A DNA stretch of 19,403 nt from Tannerella sp. (lineage in GTDB: Bacteria > Bacteroidota > Bacteroidia > Bacteroidales > Tannerellaceae), in contig JAITBC010000086.1 in assembly GCA_031283785.1 (NCBI GenBank), forward strand, positions 1 through 19,403, in the 5' to 3' direction. Both the position numbers and the translations under genes were made by a program. Below are positions 8,049 through 16,916 of the stretch, piece by piece. Under the pieces are notes generated by a model. That model saw only the letters and a program-made list of their open reading frames with translations. It made no database searches and was not told the origin of the DNA. Every line of letters begins with the position of its first letter. The first letter of the stretch is position 1.

Positions 8049-8681
8049 TCAGTCTTTTTTACTTTCTTTTTCCCTGCGTAATAATTCGTCCTTATATATT
8101 TTCGCAAATTCGTAATTTTCTTCCGATACGGCTTTTGCCATCCGTTCCTTGATATCTTTCTTTTTCAGCACGCGCAGTTGTCTTTTTAGTTTGGACAGGT
8201 CCTGCAGATCATCTGTCATAAGTTCTTCGGGTAGTGGTTCCGGCTCATTTTTCCCGGCATAATTACATTCATCTAAAACGATGCCGCATTTCCGCATGAT
8301 AGATTCTGTTGTATATATATCGCAGTCGCATCGCAATGCGATGGCAATTGCGTCGGAGGTGCGTGAGTCTAAGCATATCTCGCGCGTACTGTCGGCCAGT
8401 ACTATTTCCGAATAAAATATTCCGTCCTTGAATTTGTGGATAAAAACTTCTTTTATGCGGAAGCCCGTCAATTTGATATATTCTATGAACAGGTCATGCG
8501 TGAGCGGACGTGGAGGATTTAGCTGCTCGACAGCAATGGCGATGGATTGCGCTTCGAACATTCCGACAATAATCGGCAGGCGTCTCACTCCTTCCTCTGC
8601 CAGGACCAAAGCGTAGGCTCCCGATTGCACCTGGCTGTTCGTAAGCCCCTGTACGTTTAATTTTATCTTCTTTTCTTCCAT
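8049..8681 (-). CDS. Bifunctional nuclease family protein (DUF151) with UVR-like C-terminal helix
   Basis: The 210-residue product has a DUF151/BFN domain over about residues 1-135, with LPIIVGMFEAQSIAIAVE, RPLTHDLFIEYI and the conserved DSRTSDAIAIALR. The family is named for nuclease activity shown in some members; the role in Bacteroidetes is not settled. After an acidic linker (NEPEPLPEELMTDDLQDL), residues about 163-205 form a charged helical pair resembling the UvrB/UvrC interaction motif (ERMAKAVSEENYEFAKIYKDELL). This domain pairing is usual in Bacteroidetes homologues. It lies 25 bases after the DUF5106 gene and 10 bases before rsmE. Confidence 0.9.
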   Translation of the reverse strand: MEEKKIKLNVQGLTNSQVQSGAYALVLAEEGVRRLPIIVGMFEAQSIAIAVEQLNPPRPLTHDLFIEYIKLTGFRIKEVFIHKFKDGIFYSEIVLADSTREICLDSRTSDAIAIALRCDCDIYTTESIMRKCGIVLDECNYAGKNEPEPLPEELMTDDLQDLSKLKRQLRVLKKKDIKERMAKAVSEENYEFAKIYKDELLRREKESKKD

Positions 8682-8706
8682 AAAGTCTTATTATCTGTGG
8701 TTATTA

Positions 8707-9618
8707 TTACTTATGAAAATAATCTTCAAGCATCTCAAAAGTCGTATCTTTCAAAAGGACTTTTTTGTCTTTATCTAAAAGATATATCGTAGGAAATCGC
8801 TTAATATTGTAGATGCCTTCCATGTTTATCAGCTGTTCCGCATCGCGTGAATAAATCCATGAATTTAATACGGCGGATGCGTGTTTCTTCCATGCTTCCA
8901 CATCATCATTTGTATATACGGTCAGAATCTTGAGTTTTCCCTGCTTAATAAAATCGTTTATTATCGGCGATACAATGAGTCTTCTCGTGAGCAAGAGGCA
9001 ATCTTCACATTCGGGATCGTTGAAATACAGCAGGATATAATCGGCTTCGAGGGCGTGTAGCGTACCGGTTTTATCATCCGTCAGGGTGTAAGTGAAATCG
9101 TTTGCCGTTTGTCCGATCCGGTTTTTCATTATACTCTCAAGGAGGAATTGCGGACGTATTTTTTCGGCGTCACTGAGCACCGGCGATTTTAGTTCCTGTT
9201 GTAAAAACGGAATCAGTTTTTCTTCGTCGTATACAGGCGAATCGGGGTTGTAAAGATATTGTTCGCTCAGCTTTGAGATGAAGAGGAATATTTCCCGCCG
9301 GCTTTCCGTCTTTTTCATAAACGAGCGGACGGACTTATCCATCGTATCTCCGGATACGATGGACAGTAAATCGGCATAGTCGACAAAACTGCGCTCCAGC
9401 AGTTTGTCCGTCATCAGGAAAGACGTGTCGCCGAAATCATATTTATCCCAATAGTGCATGATGAGATAGGAGGCACGTTGCGATGGTTCGATTATTTCTT
9501 CCGGTATGTCCGGCATCATATTCAGTAATAAGCTGTCAAGCTGCCGGGCATGGCAAAATGAAACGGACATGAGAACTGTAATAGCGGGAATTATGTATTT
9601 GTGTACTGTTTTATTCAT
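8707..9618 (-). CDS. DUF5106/thioredoxin-like exported protein
   Basis: The product is 303 residues from the ATG at 9616-9618, chosen because it starts a clean signal peptide (MNKTVHKYIIPAITVLMSVSFCHA). An upstream in-frame start is ruled out by a good promoter at 9643-9673 lying inside that extension. Residues about 25-180 are helical and match what I know as DUF5106 (YLIMHYWDKYDFGDTSFL...FVDYADLL). The C-terminal third is thioredoxin-like, with a CxxC motif (DPECEDC), ILTVYTNDDVEAW, and the cis-Pro region FPTIYLLDKDKKVLLKD. It probably acts in thiol-disulfide exchange or thiol-linked stress handling in the periplasm. The partner is unknown. Confidence 0.85.
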   Translation of the reverse strand: MNKTVHKYIIPAITVLMSVSFCHARQLDSLLLNMMPDIPEEIIEPSQRASYLIMHYWDKYDFGDTSFLMTDKLLERSFVDYADLLSIVSGDTMDKSVRSFMKKTESRREIFLFISKLSEQYLYNPDSPVYDEEKLIPFLQQELKSPVLSDAEKIRPQFLLESIMKNRIGQTANDFTYTLTDDKTGTLHALEADYILLYFNDPECEDCLLLTRRLIVSPIINDFIKQGKLKILTVYTNDDVEAWKKHASAVLNSWIYSRDAEQLINMEGIYNIKRFPTIYLLDKDKKVLLKDTTFEMLEDYFHK

Positions 9619-9642
9619 TTGTTCCGGATATAAATTTGAAGA

Positions 9643-9673
9643 CAAAGGTAACGTATGATTTGGGTAAAACAAA
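9643..9673 (-). promoter_or_regulatory. Bacteroidetes-type promoter for the DUF5106 gene
   Basis: On the minus strand the -7 box is TACCTTTG (9643-9650), a perfect TAnnTTTG. The -33 element TTTG (9670-9673) lies upstream with a 19-base spacer, the expected distance. Transcription would begin roughly 20 bases before the ATG at 9618. It is the best-formed promoter of the minus-strand block from 9618 leftward. Confidence 0.7.
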
Positions 9674-9715
9674 ATAAATTGTTTAAAACTATTATGTCAT
9701 TTATAAATAATGTGT

Positions 9716-9723
9716 TATTTTTG
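9716..9723 (+). promoter_or_regulatory. Candidate -7 box for dnaG
   Basis: TATTTTTG matches TAnnTTTG and sits 21 bases before the ATG at 9745. The -33 element is poor (TATG at 9693-9696, spacer 19). Its position supports the shorter dnaG start. Confidence 0.45.
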
Positions 9724-9744
9724 TCTCATTATTTGTATCAGGCG

Positions 9745-12066
9745 ATGATAGATAAATATACGACGGACAAAATATATAATGCGGCACAGATTGTTGATGT
9801 CGTGTCGGATTTTGTTACACTTCGTAAGAGAGGTGTGAATTATGTGGGATTATGTCCTTTTCATTCGGATAACACGCCATCGTTTTATGTCTCCCCTTCG
9901 AAAAATATCTGTAAATGTTTTGCCTGTGGGGAAGGAGGTACGTCCGTGCAGTTCATCATGAAGCATGAGCAGGTTTCTTATTACGAGGCATTGCGTTATC
10001 TGGCGAAGAAATATAATATTGAGATCAGGGAACGGGAGCTTACGGACGAAGATAAGCGTATGCAGAGCGACCGGGAGAGTATGGTGATTATTAACAGTTG
10101 GGCGCAGAAATTTTTCACTTCACGTCTGTACGAACATGAAGAAGGAAGACGAATCGGCATGTCATATTTTGCAGAGCGGGGATTCCGTGATGATATCATA
10201 CGTAAATTTCAGCTGGGATACAGCCTCAACAAGCGGGATGATTTATTCGAGAATGCGACGGAACGCGGATTTAATGAGGTGTACCTGTTCAAGACGGGTC
10301 TTGTCTATAAACGTGATGACGGTACGGTTGCGGATCGTTTTCACGGACGTGTTGTTTTTCCTGTACATACGTTAAGCGGGAAAGTGATCGCCTTCGGAGG
10401 ACGTGTATTAGGGAAGAAAGATAAGGTCGCGAAATATGTAAATTCGCCGGAAAGTGAAATTTACCATAAAAGTAACGAATTATACGGCGTTTATTTTGCC
10501 AGACAAGCGATTGTTAAAGCAGATAAATGTTACCTCGTAGAAGGTTATACCGATGTCATATCCATGCATCAGACCGGAATTGAAAATGTTGTTGCCTCGT
10601 CGGGCACATCGCTTACGGATGGACAAATACGTCTTATTCATCGTTTCACGAATAATATAACAGTACTTTACGATGGCGACGCCGCCGGCATAAAAGCGGC
10701 CATGCGGGGTATAGATATGTTGCTTGCGGAAGGGATGAACGTAAAGGTCGTTCTCCTTCCCGAAGGAGAAGATCCGGATTCTTTCGCCCGCTCGCACAAT
10801 TCATTCGATTTCACATTGTATATAAATGAACATGAAGTTGATTTTATACGATTTAAAGCGGATTTGTTGCTGAAAGAAGCCGATAACGATCCTGTCAGGC
10901 GGATAAATCTTATAAAAGAGATGATGGAGACCATCGCTGTTATTCCTGATAATATTACCCGTTCGGTTTATATTAAGGAATGTAGCCGTTTTTTTGACGA
11001 AAGGGAACAACTCTTAATTGATGAGGTTATAAAAATACGAAGCCGGCGAATCCGGTCCGCCCAAAGGATACCGGCTCAAAGGACTTCGCCGCCGTCGTCG
11101 TCGGATTCTTCTCTATCGGATTCGCTGTCGCCGGGTTCGCCGTCGCCGTCGCATTTGCTGCCGTCGGATTCTTCTCTATCGGATTCGCTGTCGCCGTCGC
11201 TGTCGCCGGATTCATCTTTATCGGTTTTGTCGTCGTTGATTTCGCCGTCGCCGTCGCCGTCGGATTCGCTGTCGCCGCTGCCGGATTCATCTTCAACGGT
11301 CTCTGACTTATCCGTATCTGCTCATCAGACGACAACTGCCCAACCGGATTCGTCTCCGGCGATTTCCGCTCAACCTGCAGATGCCGTTCAGTTGAATCCG
11401 GTTTCATCAGTTTTTGCAAGGACAGCATCCGATCATCCATTCAAGAAATACGAATTAATATTGTTACGTTATGTAATACGTTATGGCGAACGGATTCTTT
11501 TTTCAGACGGGGAGAGTGATGAAAATAGTGATACTGAGCATTTTGTGAGTGTTTCGGAATATATACAGTCGGAATTGCAAAAAGATGAAATAGAAATTCA
11601 AACGCCGATATACAGACGTATTTTGGAGGAAGCGATTGTTCAGCTTGAAAATGAAGATTTTACCGCATCTCATTATTTCCTTACTCATCCTGATCTCGAA
11701 ATCAGCAGATTGGCCACGGATATGATAAGCAATAAATATCCGCTGAGTAAATATTTCGACAATCCCGAAGAAGTAGCGCTAAAACAGACGACTATTTCCG
11801 ACGAACGGCAGGAGGCGGAGAATGAAGCTCGGAAAAGGGAAAAAGAACGCGATCAGTTGGAGCGTTGGATCGTACATGATATATTTACATTGAAAAATGC
11901 TTACATAAAACATAAAATCGACTATGTCAACAAGCAAATAAGGGAATGTCTGTCTGACGAAGAAAAAGTTATGATGCTTTTGAAAAAACGCATGGAGTTG
12001 GACCGTACAAAAATCAAATTGAGTAAGGAGCTGGGAGAGAGAATAATAACCGGTATTGGAGGATAA
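9745..12066 (+). CDS. dnaG: DNA primase DnaG with Ser/Pro-rich insertion
   Basis: DnaG makes RNA primers at the replication fork. The 773-residue product starts at ATG 9745 (MIDKYTTDKIYNAAQIVDVV), the family start; a 30-residue upstream extension overlaps the promoter. The CHC2 zinc finger uses Cys37, His40, Cys58 and Cys61 (CPFH...CKCFAC). The catalytic core carries FGGRVLG and the TOPRIM motifs VEGYTDV (about residue 265) and YDGDAAG (about 310). Residues about 445-560 are a low-complexity Ser/Pro/Asp/Leu tract encoded by imperfect DNA repeats. The C-terminal domain after it (KKYELILLRYVIRYGERILF to the end) is the probable helicase-binding part. It is longer than the 581-residue E. coli protein, mostly because of this insert. 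The ABC ATPase gene starts 17 bases downstream. Confidence 0.96.
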   Translation: MIDKYTTDKIYNAAQIVDVVSDFVTLRKRGVNYVGLCPFHSDNTPSFYVSPSKNICKCFACGEGGTSVQFIMKHEQVSYYEALRYLAKKYNIEIRERELTDEDKRMQSDRESMVIINSWAQKFFTSRLYEHEEGRRIGMSYFAERGFRDDIIRKFQLGYSLNKRDDLFENATERGFNEVYLFKTGLVYKRDDGTVADRFHGRVVFPVHTLSGKVIAFGGRVLGKKDKVAKYVNSPESEIYHKSNELYGVYFARQAIVKADKCYLVEGYTDVISMHQTGIENVVASSGTSLTDGQIRLIHRFTNNITVLYDGDAAGIKAAMRGIDMLLAEGMNVKVVLLPEGEDPDSFARSHNSFDFTLYINEHEVDFIRFKADLLLKEADNDPVRRINLIKEMMETIAVIPDNITRSVYIKECSRFFDEREQLLIDEVIKIRSRRIRSAQRIPAQRTSPPSSSDSSLSDSLSPGSPSPSHLLPSDSSLSDSLSPSLSPDSSLSVLSSLISPSPSPSDSLSPLPDSSSTVSDLSVSAHQTTTAQPDSSPAISAQPADAVQLNPVSSVFARTASDHPFKKYELILLRYVIRYGERILFSDGESDENSDTEHFVSVSEYIQSELQKDEIEIQTPIYRRILEEAIVQLENEDFTASHYFLTHPDLEISRLATDMISNKYPLSKYFDNPEEVALKQTTISDERQEAENEARKREKERDQLERWIVHDIFTLKNAYIKHKIDYVNKQIRECLSDEEKVMMLLKKRMELDRTKIKLSKELGERIITGIGG
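11082..11300 (+). repeat. In-frame low-complexity repeat tract within dnaG
   Basis: The stretch is made of TCG, CCG, GAT and TCT codon blocks giving repeats such as SDSSLSDSLSP. A 35-bp segment at 11099-11133 recurs exactly at 11162-11196. The offset is 63 bp, 21 whole codons, so the reading frame is kept. Shorter related copies follow (GTCGGATTCGCTGTCGCCG at about 11258-11276, and two CCGGATTCATCTT copies near 11207 and 11281). All repeat steps keep the frame, as expected for slippage under selection. Confidence 0.85.
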
Positions 12067-12083
12067 AATAAAACATATAAAAG

Positions 12084-12995
12084 ATGGATTTTTTAGAAAC
12101 GAAAGACGTGGTAAAACGGTATGCCGATCACTGTGCATTGAATAAGGTCAGTATTTGTGTGCCGAAAGGAAAGATTTTTGGATTGTTAGGCCCGAACGGA
12201 GCGGGAAAAACGACGCTGATCCGTATTATCAACCGTATAACTGCGCCCGACAGCGGGGAAGTCTGTATAGATGGCCGTCCCTACAGATCGTCGGATATCT
12301 ATCGGATCGGTTATTTGCCGGAAGAACGCGGATTGTATAAGAAAATGAAAGTCGGTGAGCAGGCGATATATCTTGCCCGGTTAAAAGGCCTCTCGGCTGC
12401 CGAGGCGAAGCGCCGTTTAACGGTATGGTTCGAGAAGTTCGGTATCATGCAGTGGTGGAATAAGAAACTCGAAGAATTGTCGAAAGGCATGCAACAGAAA
12501 GTTCAATTTGTCGTGACGGTGATACACGATCCCGAACTGTTGATTTTTGACGAACCTTTCGGCGGCTTTGATCCTGTTAATACGGAACAGCTTAAAAAAG
12601 AGATTATTGCATTAAAGAATGTCGGTCGCACGGTTATTTTTTCTACTCATAATATGACATCGGTAGAGGAAATATGCGACGATATTGCATTGATAAACAA
12701 ATCGGAGGTTGTCTTGTCCGGTCATGTGGCGGAAATACGTAACCGTTTTAAATCAGGCACATTTAATATATGTGTAAAAAATGATACATTTGAACCTTCG
12801 CCGGCTGTGTTTACCATCCTTTCCGAAGCGGCGGGGGCAGGCAATACGCTCAATGTGCGTATCCGTAAGGAGACGGAACTGAGTAATTCCGCATTACTGA
12901 ACATACTGACGCAAAAGCATGAAATTATCTCATTCTCCGAGGAATTACCTTCCATGAATGAGGTGTTTCTGAAAACAGTAACCATTAATCGTTAA
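12084..12995 (+). CDS. ABC transporter ATP-binding protein (NatA-like exporter ATPase)
   Basis: The product is 303 residues, the ATPase of an ABC-2-type exporter. It shows Walker A GPNGAGKT (36-43), a Q-loop-region variant YLPEERGLYKKM, the signature LSKGMQQK, Walker B LLIFDEPFGGFDP and the switch His in FSTHNM. The PEERGLY segment and the C-terminal beta-rich extension (about 220-303) are typical of NatA-type ATPases. It works with the permease gene that begins 12 bases after its stop. The substrate is not determinable; NatAB homologues are described as sodium exporters, but the family is broad. It probably shares a transcript with dnaG. Confidence 0.93.
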   Translation: MDFLETKDVVKRYADHCALNKVSICVPKGKIFGLLGPNGAGKTTLIRIINRITAPDSGEVCIDGRPYRSSDIYRIGYLPEERGLYKKMKVGEQAIYLARLKGLSAAEAKRRLTVWFEKFGIMQWWNKKLEELSKGMQQKVQFVVTVIHDPELLIFDEPFGGFDPVNTEQLKKEIIALKNVGRTVIFSTHNMTSVEEICDDIALINKSEVVLSGHVAEIRNRFKSGTFNICVKNDTFEPSPAVFTILSEAAGAGNTLNVRIRKETELSNSALLNILTQKHEIISFSEELPSMNEVFLKTVTINR

Positions 12996-13007
12996 AATGA
13001 TACCGCT

Positions 13008-14309
13008 ATGAATAGAATAGGAATAGTTGCAAAAAGAGAATATTTACACAGGGTAAACAAAAAGTCATTTATTTTTATAACATTGTTTGCTCCGGTTTTG
13101 TTTGCCGCCATGATGTTTGTCCCGTTATGGCTTTCATCGATAAAAAGCAGTGATGTATACGAAGTGGCGGTCATGGACCGTACCGGCAAATATGCGTCAT
13201 TATTCGAGGATACGGACAGATTCAGGTTTGTCGGGGACGCCGGTCATGCGTCGGCAGATGAATCAAGGAATAGTCGTCCTGATATTTTCGCCTTTCTTGA
13301 GATAACGGACGATTTGCTTGAAAATCCGAAAGCCGTCACGATTTATTCGGAAAAACAGATTCCTCAGGATTTGAAACGCGAGGTAAATCAAGTGTTAAAA
13401 CAATATCTTGAAAAAGAAAAACGTGCGTCGTTTAATATCCCGAATATTGATGAAATCATAGAAAAGAGCCGCGTCAATATCGACGTTCAGACGATTAAAT
13501 GGGGTAAAGACGGAACGGAGAGCGAATCGTCGTCGGAGGTAAGCAGTATCATCGGCATGGCGTTTACACTCATTATCTATATGTTTATATTGATGTACGG
13601 TGCGATGGTAATGCAGAGCGTGATGGAAGAAAAGGCGAATCGCATCGTCGAAGTGATCATTTCTTCAATACGTCCTTTCGACCTTATGATGGGTAAAATA
13701 ACAGCTATCGGGCTGGTAGGCATTACCCAGGTCTTTGTCTGGTGTATAATGACGACGGTACTGGTTGGCATTGGAGGCATGTTTATGGGCGCCGGCGGCG
13801 GTCACGACATTTCGGCCATACAGCCGGGCATGCAATACGGTATGGCCGGCATGTCGTCATCGGCAAATATATTGTCAAAGTTCAGCTCTTTCAATTTCGT
13901 CGAGATAATCATATATTTTGTTTTGTTTTTTATAGGCGGGTATATTTCTTATGCCTCATTGTTTGCCGCTGTTGGTGCTGCGGTAGATAGTCCCGAAGAT
14001 TCGCAGCAATTTATGACGCCCATGATGGTTCTTCTTATATTTGCCGTTTATGCCGGTATGTATAGCATGAATAACCCGGATGGCCCGCTTGCATTCTGGT
14101 GTTCGTTAATCCCGTTTACTTCACCTGTCGTGATGATGATACGTATCCCTTACGAGATACCGTTCTGGCAGATATTAATTTCACTTGTGTTATTATTTGC
14201 TTCGGACATATTTTTCGTGTGGTTATCGGCAAAGATTTATCGTGTGGGCATTTTAATGTATGGTAAGAAACCGGGTTTTAAAGATATAGCCCGCTGGGTA
14301 AAATATTGA
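13008..14309 (+). CDS. ABC-2 type transporter permease (NatB-like)
   Basis: The 433-residue inner-membrane permease partners the preceding ATPase. One N-terminal membrane segment (about 20-42) is followed by an extracytoplasmic domain of about 135 residues, then a cluster of about five more segments (about 181-205, 227-255, 296-325, 336-355, 386-410). The motif EEKANRIVEVIISSIRPFDLMMGKI after the second segment is characteristic of the NatB/ABC-2 family. The loop at about 256-290 is Gly/Met-rich (GGMFMGAGGG, GMQYGMAGM). Stop TGA; a strong hairpin follows at 14350-14383. Confidence 0.92.
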   Translation: MNRIGIVAKREYLHRVNKKSFIFITLFAPVLFAAMMFVPLWLSSIKSSDVYEVAVMDRTGKYASLFEDTDRFRFVGDAGHASADESRNSRPDIFAFLEITDDLLENPKAVTIYSEKQIPQDLKREVNQVLKQYLEKEKRASFNIPNIDEIIEKSRVNIDVQTIKWGKDGTESESSSEVSSIIGMAFTLIIYMFILMYGAMVMQSVMEEKANRIVEVIISSIRPFDLMMGKITAIGLVGITQVFVWCIMTTVLVGIGGMFMGAGGGHDISAIQPGMQYGMAGMSSSANILSKFSSFNFVEIIIYFVLFFIGGYISYASLFAAVGAAVDSPEDSQQFMTPMMVLLIFAVYAGMYSMNNPDGPLAFWCSLIPFTSPVVMMIRIPYEIPFWQILISLVLLFASDIFFVWLSAKIYRVGILMYGKKPGFKDIARWVKY

Positions 14310-14349
14310 AGCCGGGACGGAGTGTCCGGAATGTAAAAAACATATATAA

Positions 14350-14383
14350 AAAGGCGTCCTTTTTTTGGGGGAAGGACGCCTTT
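14350..14383. terminator. Bidirectional intrinsic terminator between the ABC permease and rpoD
   Basis: A perfect 12-bp stem (AAAGGCGTCCTT at 14350-14361 with AAGGACGCCTTT at 14372-14383) encloses a 10-base T5G5 loop. A-rich sequence lies on the left and T/A-rich on the right, so it can end transcripts from both converging genes. It starts 41 bases after the permease stop and ends 17 bases before the rpoD stop. Confidence 0.8.
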
Positions 14384-14400
14384 CTCAATTTTCACAGGAT

Positions 14401-15261
14401 TTATCCTAAGTAAGCTTTCAGCAGTTTGCTTCTCGAGCCCTGGCGCAGACGCCGTATAGCTTTTTCTTTTATCTGGCGTACACGCTCGCGGGTAAGACCG
14501 AATTTATCTCCGATTTCTTCCAGCGTAACTTCCTGACAACCGATGCCGAAAAACATTTTTATGATTTCACATTCTCTTTCAGTCAAAGTAGAGAGTGCGC
14601 GGTTAATTTCTTTTGACAGCGATTCGTTCATCAATTCGCCGTCGGCAATAGGCGCATCGTCATTTACCAGGACGTCGAGCAGGCTGTTATCTTCGCCTTC
14701 TACGAAAGGAGCGTCAACAGAGATATGACGCCCTGAAACTTTCAGCGTGTCGGAAATTTTATCTACCGGGATGTCGAGTTCCGAGGCCAGTTCTTCAGGC
14801 GATGGTTTACGCTCGTTTTCCTGCTCAAACCGGGAAAAAGCCTTGCTTATTTTGTTTAACGAACCTACCTGATTCAGCGGTAAACGAACGATACGTGACT
14901 GTTCGGCTAAAGCCTGAAGAATAGATTGACGAATCCACCATACGGCATAGGAGATGAATTTGAAACCTCTTGTCTCGTCAAATTTCTCCGCTGCTTTTAT
15001 TAAGCCCAAATTACCTTCGTTAATGAGGTCGGGGAGGCTTAATCCCTGATTCTGGTATTGTTTTGCCACCGACACAACAAACCGGAGATTGGCTCTTGTC
15101 AATTTCTCCAATGCTCTGCGGTCGCCTTTTCTTATGGCTTGTGCCAATTCAACTTCTTCTTCTACCGTTATTAAATCTTCACGACCTATTTCCTGAAGAT
15201 ACTTGTCTAAAGAAGCGCTTTCACGATTCGTTATTGATTTTGTTATTTTTAACTGTCTCAT
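14401..15261 (-). CDS. rpoD: RNA polymerase primary sigma factor (RpoD/SigA, Bacteroidetes short form)
   Basis: The product is 286 residues, the compact housekeeping sigma factor of Bacteroidetes, which lacks the long N-terminal region of the E. coli protein. Region 1.2 is [25 protein letters not shown]. Region 2 ([45 protein letters not shown]) binds core enzyme and the -7 element. Region 3 includes [12 protein letters not shown] and KPSPEELA. Region 4 has the helix-turn-helix [29 protein letters not shown]. It is transcribed toward the bidirectional terminator and is preceded by a candidate TATATTTG box. Confidence 0.97.
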   Translation of the reverse strand: MRQLKITKSITNRESASLDKYLQEIGREDLITVEEEVELAQAIRKGDRRALEKLTRANLRFVVSVAKQYQNQGLSLPDLINEGNLGLIKAAEKFDETRGFKFISYAVWWIRQSILQALAEQSRIVRLPLNQVGSLNKISKAFSRFEQENERKPSPEELASELDIPVDKISDTLKVSGRHISVDAPFVEGEDNSLLDVLVNDDAPIADGELMNESLSKEINRALSTLTERECEIIKMFFGIGCQEVTLEEIGDKFGLTRERVRQIKEKAIRRLRQGSRSKLLKAYLG

Positions 15262-15299
15262 TAGAATTCGCCCTCGTTATAAATGATACAAATGGGGTG

Positions 15300-15307
15300 C
15301 AAATATA
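15300..15307 (-). promoter_or_regulatory. Candidate -7 box for rpoD
   Basis: The minus strand reads TATATTTG, an exact TAnnTTTG, 38 bases before the rpoD ATG. No good -33 TTTG is seen at the expected distance, so confidence is moderate. Confidence 0.45.
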
Positions 15308-15366
15308 ACGCATTTTTTCGGAATATGCTATATGTCACCCCTTGTTTTAAGTTAAATTAAGCATCA

Positions 15367-15987
15367 TTAATCGATTAAATCAATTGCATAGTGCCTTGTC
15401 GCCCCTGAATTAGGATAGAATCCTTTGATTAGAAGGCCTTTTTCGTCGGTACTTCCTTTCAGTATTTTATCTACGATACTGAAGAAATCTTCGGGTGTCT
15501 GTATTTTCTGATCGTTAACAATCATGATAATAAACCCTTTGCGGATTCCGCAGTCTCTGATTTTACCTTTTGAAATATCGTATACTTCAATCCCGTAGTT
15601 TACGCCGTACTCACGTTTATCTTTATCGCTAAGGACTTTGAATGCGGCGCCAAGCGTCTCGGCGCTATTATTGCCGCCTTTCATAATTTCGGTGTTGCCC
15701 TGGATATTCTTCAGTTCTACGGTAAACTCTTTTTCTGTTCCGTAGCGGTCTACTTTGACTTTAACTTTGTCGCCCGGCTGATATTTCAGTATCTGCTCCT
15801 GCAGATTGTTCATCGAGGTCACTCGATTGCCGTTAACGGCTATGATGACGTCGCCGATTTCTATTCCTGCTTCTTTAGCCGAACTGCGCATGGTAAAGTC
15901 GGCCACGTAAGCGCCTTTAAGCTCCTTAATCTTCGGGTCTTCGCTCTGTTTAACAAGTTCCGGTTCGGCGATGGAAACACCCAACAT
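15367..15987 (-). pseudogene. HtrA/DegP-type protease, C-terminal PDZ part
   Basis: These 206 codons encode two PDZ domains: the first around GAYVADFTMRSSAKEAGIEIGDVIIAVNG, the second around DISKGKIRDCGIRKGFIIMIVN. They would follow the protease domain in a normal HtrA. The conserved sequence really starts upstream of the ATG at 15987: the codons between the TAG at 16030-16032 and this ATG read VVSDLKKYGAVQRA in the same frame, exactly what HtrA proteins have here. The ATG (MLGVSIAEP) could be used for reinitiation after the TAG, giving a cytoplasmic PDZ-only protein without signal peptide, but this is speculative. Stop TAA. Confidence 0.85.
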
Positions 15988-16029
15988 TGCGCGTTGAACG
16001 GCTCCGTATTTTTTTAAATCACTGACAAC

Positions 16030-16869
16030 CTAACCGGCAATGCTTATCGGTACGGCAAATGAGTATCCCGTATAAAGCCCGGTTTGCGAATAAATAGCCG
16101 TGTTAATACCTACGAGTTCGCCTTTTGTGTTCACCAGCGCTCCGCCGCTGTTTCCCATATTAACGGCTGCATCGGTCTGGATAAATGACGTGATTTTGTC
16201 CTTGTCGCTTTCGCCGGTCATGATGGAACGTCCTTTAGCGCTTACGATTCCGGCTGTTACGGTGGATGTCAGATCAAACGGGTTACCTACCGCCAATACC
16301 CATTCTCCGACTTTCAACTGTTCGGAATCGCCAAACGTTATCGGTTGCAGGTCGTTCGCTTCAATCTTTATTAAGGCGATATCCGTGCTCGGATCGGAAC
16401 CGATCACTTTCGCTTTGAACATCCGTTTGTCGTTAAGCGTGACACTGATGCTGTCGGCATTATCTATCACATGATTATTCGTAATGATATAACCGTCGGT
16501 AGAAATGATAACGCCCGACCCGGATCCCGTACGTAATTGCTGTCTGGGACGGTTATCTCCGAATCCGAAGAAAAATTCGAACGGGTCGACATATTGCCTG
16601 CCGATGGAAACGGTAGACATTACTTTTATGTGCACAACAGCATGTACGGTCTTTTCGGCAGCATAAGTGAAATCCGTATTTTCCGCCGCAGCGCTGTTAT
16701 ACGTTGTCAAATGAACAGGCTGCTTGAATGTATCATTTGTACCTTCGGAATATCCGTACTGACCGGCATTTTTATTTTTCATAAAGTAAGCCGTTACTCC
16801 CGTAGCCACTCCTCCGCTGATTAATATGATTAATACAGCATTTAATAGATTCTTTTTTAATTTTCCCAT
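16030..16869 (-). CDS. HtrA/DegP-type serine protease, protease domain cut short by in-frame TAG
   Basis: The 279-residue product starts with an N-terminal membrane anchor or signal (residues about 7-30) and the complete trypsin-like catalytic domain of a DegP/HtrA periplasmic quality-control protease. The triad is His133 (TNNHVID), Asp163 (STDIALIKI) and Ser241 (NMGNSGGALV). The frame ends at GYSFAVPISIAG followed by TAG (16030-16032). Read through this codon, the frame continues as VVSDLKKYGAVQRAMLGV into two PDZ domains and ends in TAA at 15367, for 500 residues, a normal HtrA length. In relatives the interrupted position is often Lys, so AAG to TAG would be one base change. The truncated product keeps the catalytic residues but not the substrate-binding, oligomer-regulating PDZ domains. 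Confidence 0.9.
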   Translation of the reverse strand: MGKLKKNLLNAVLIILISGGVATGVTAYFMKNKNAGQYGYSEGTNDTFKQPVHLTTYNSAAAENTDFTYAAEKTVHAVVHIKVMSTVSIGRQYVDPFEFFFGFGDNRPRQQLRTGSGSGVIISTDGYIITNNHVIDNADSISVTLNDKRMFKAKVIGSDPSTDIALIKIEANDLQPITFGDSEQLKVGEWVLAVGNPFDLTSTVTAGIVSAKGRSIMTGESDKDKITSFIQTDAAVNMGNSGGALVNTKGELVGINTAIYSQTGLYTGYSFAVPISIAG

Positions 16870-16916
16870 AGCTCTTATTGTTTAAATAAATTCTTAAATT
16901 TAACATTTTTCTTTTG

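Noticed and set aside
9655..9744. 30-residue N-terminal extension of DnaG.
   Set aside because: It covers the likely promoter region, is not primase-like, and the family start MIDKYT lies at 9745.
11027..11440. 137-codon minus-strand frame with Ala/Thr/Asn/Pro-rich repeats opposite dnaG.
   Set aside because: It is the complement of the Ser/Pro repeat tract, where stop codons are rare by composition. It matches no known family and lies wholly inside dnaG.
15367..15378. Perfect palindrome TTAATCGATTAA that fits a LacI-type operator core.
   Set aside because: It is the last codons and stop of the htrA-type gene (LID-stop), so coding explains it, and its flanks do not match the two operator candidates.
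16030..16032. A selenocysteine or programmed-frameshift explanation for the split genes.
   Set aside because: The codons are TAG, not TGA, the frame does not change, and no slippery heptamer is seen at either stop.
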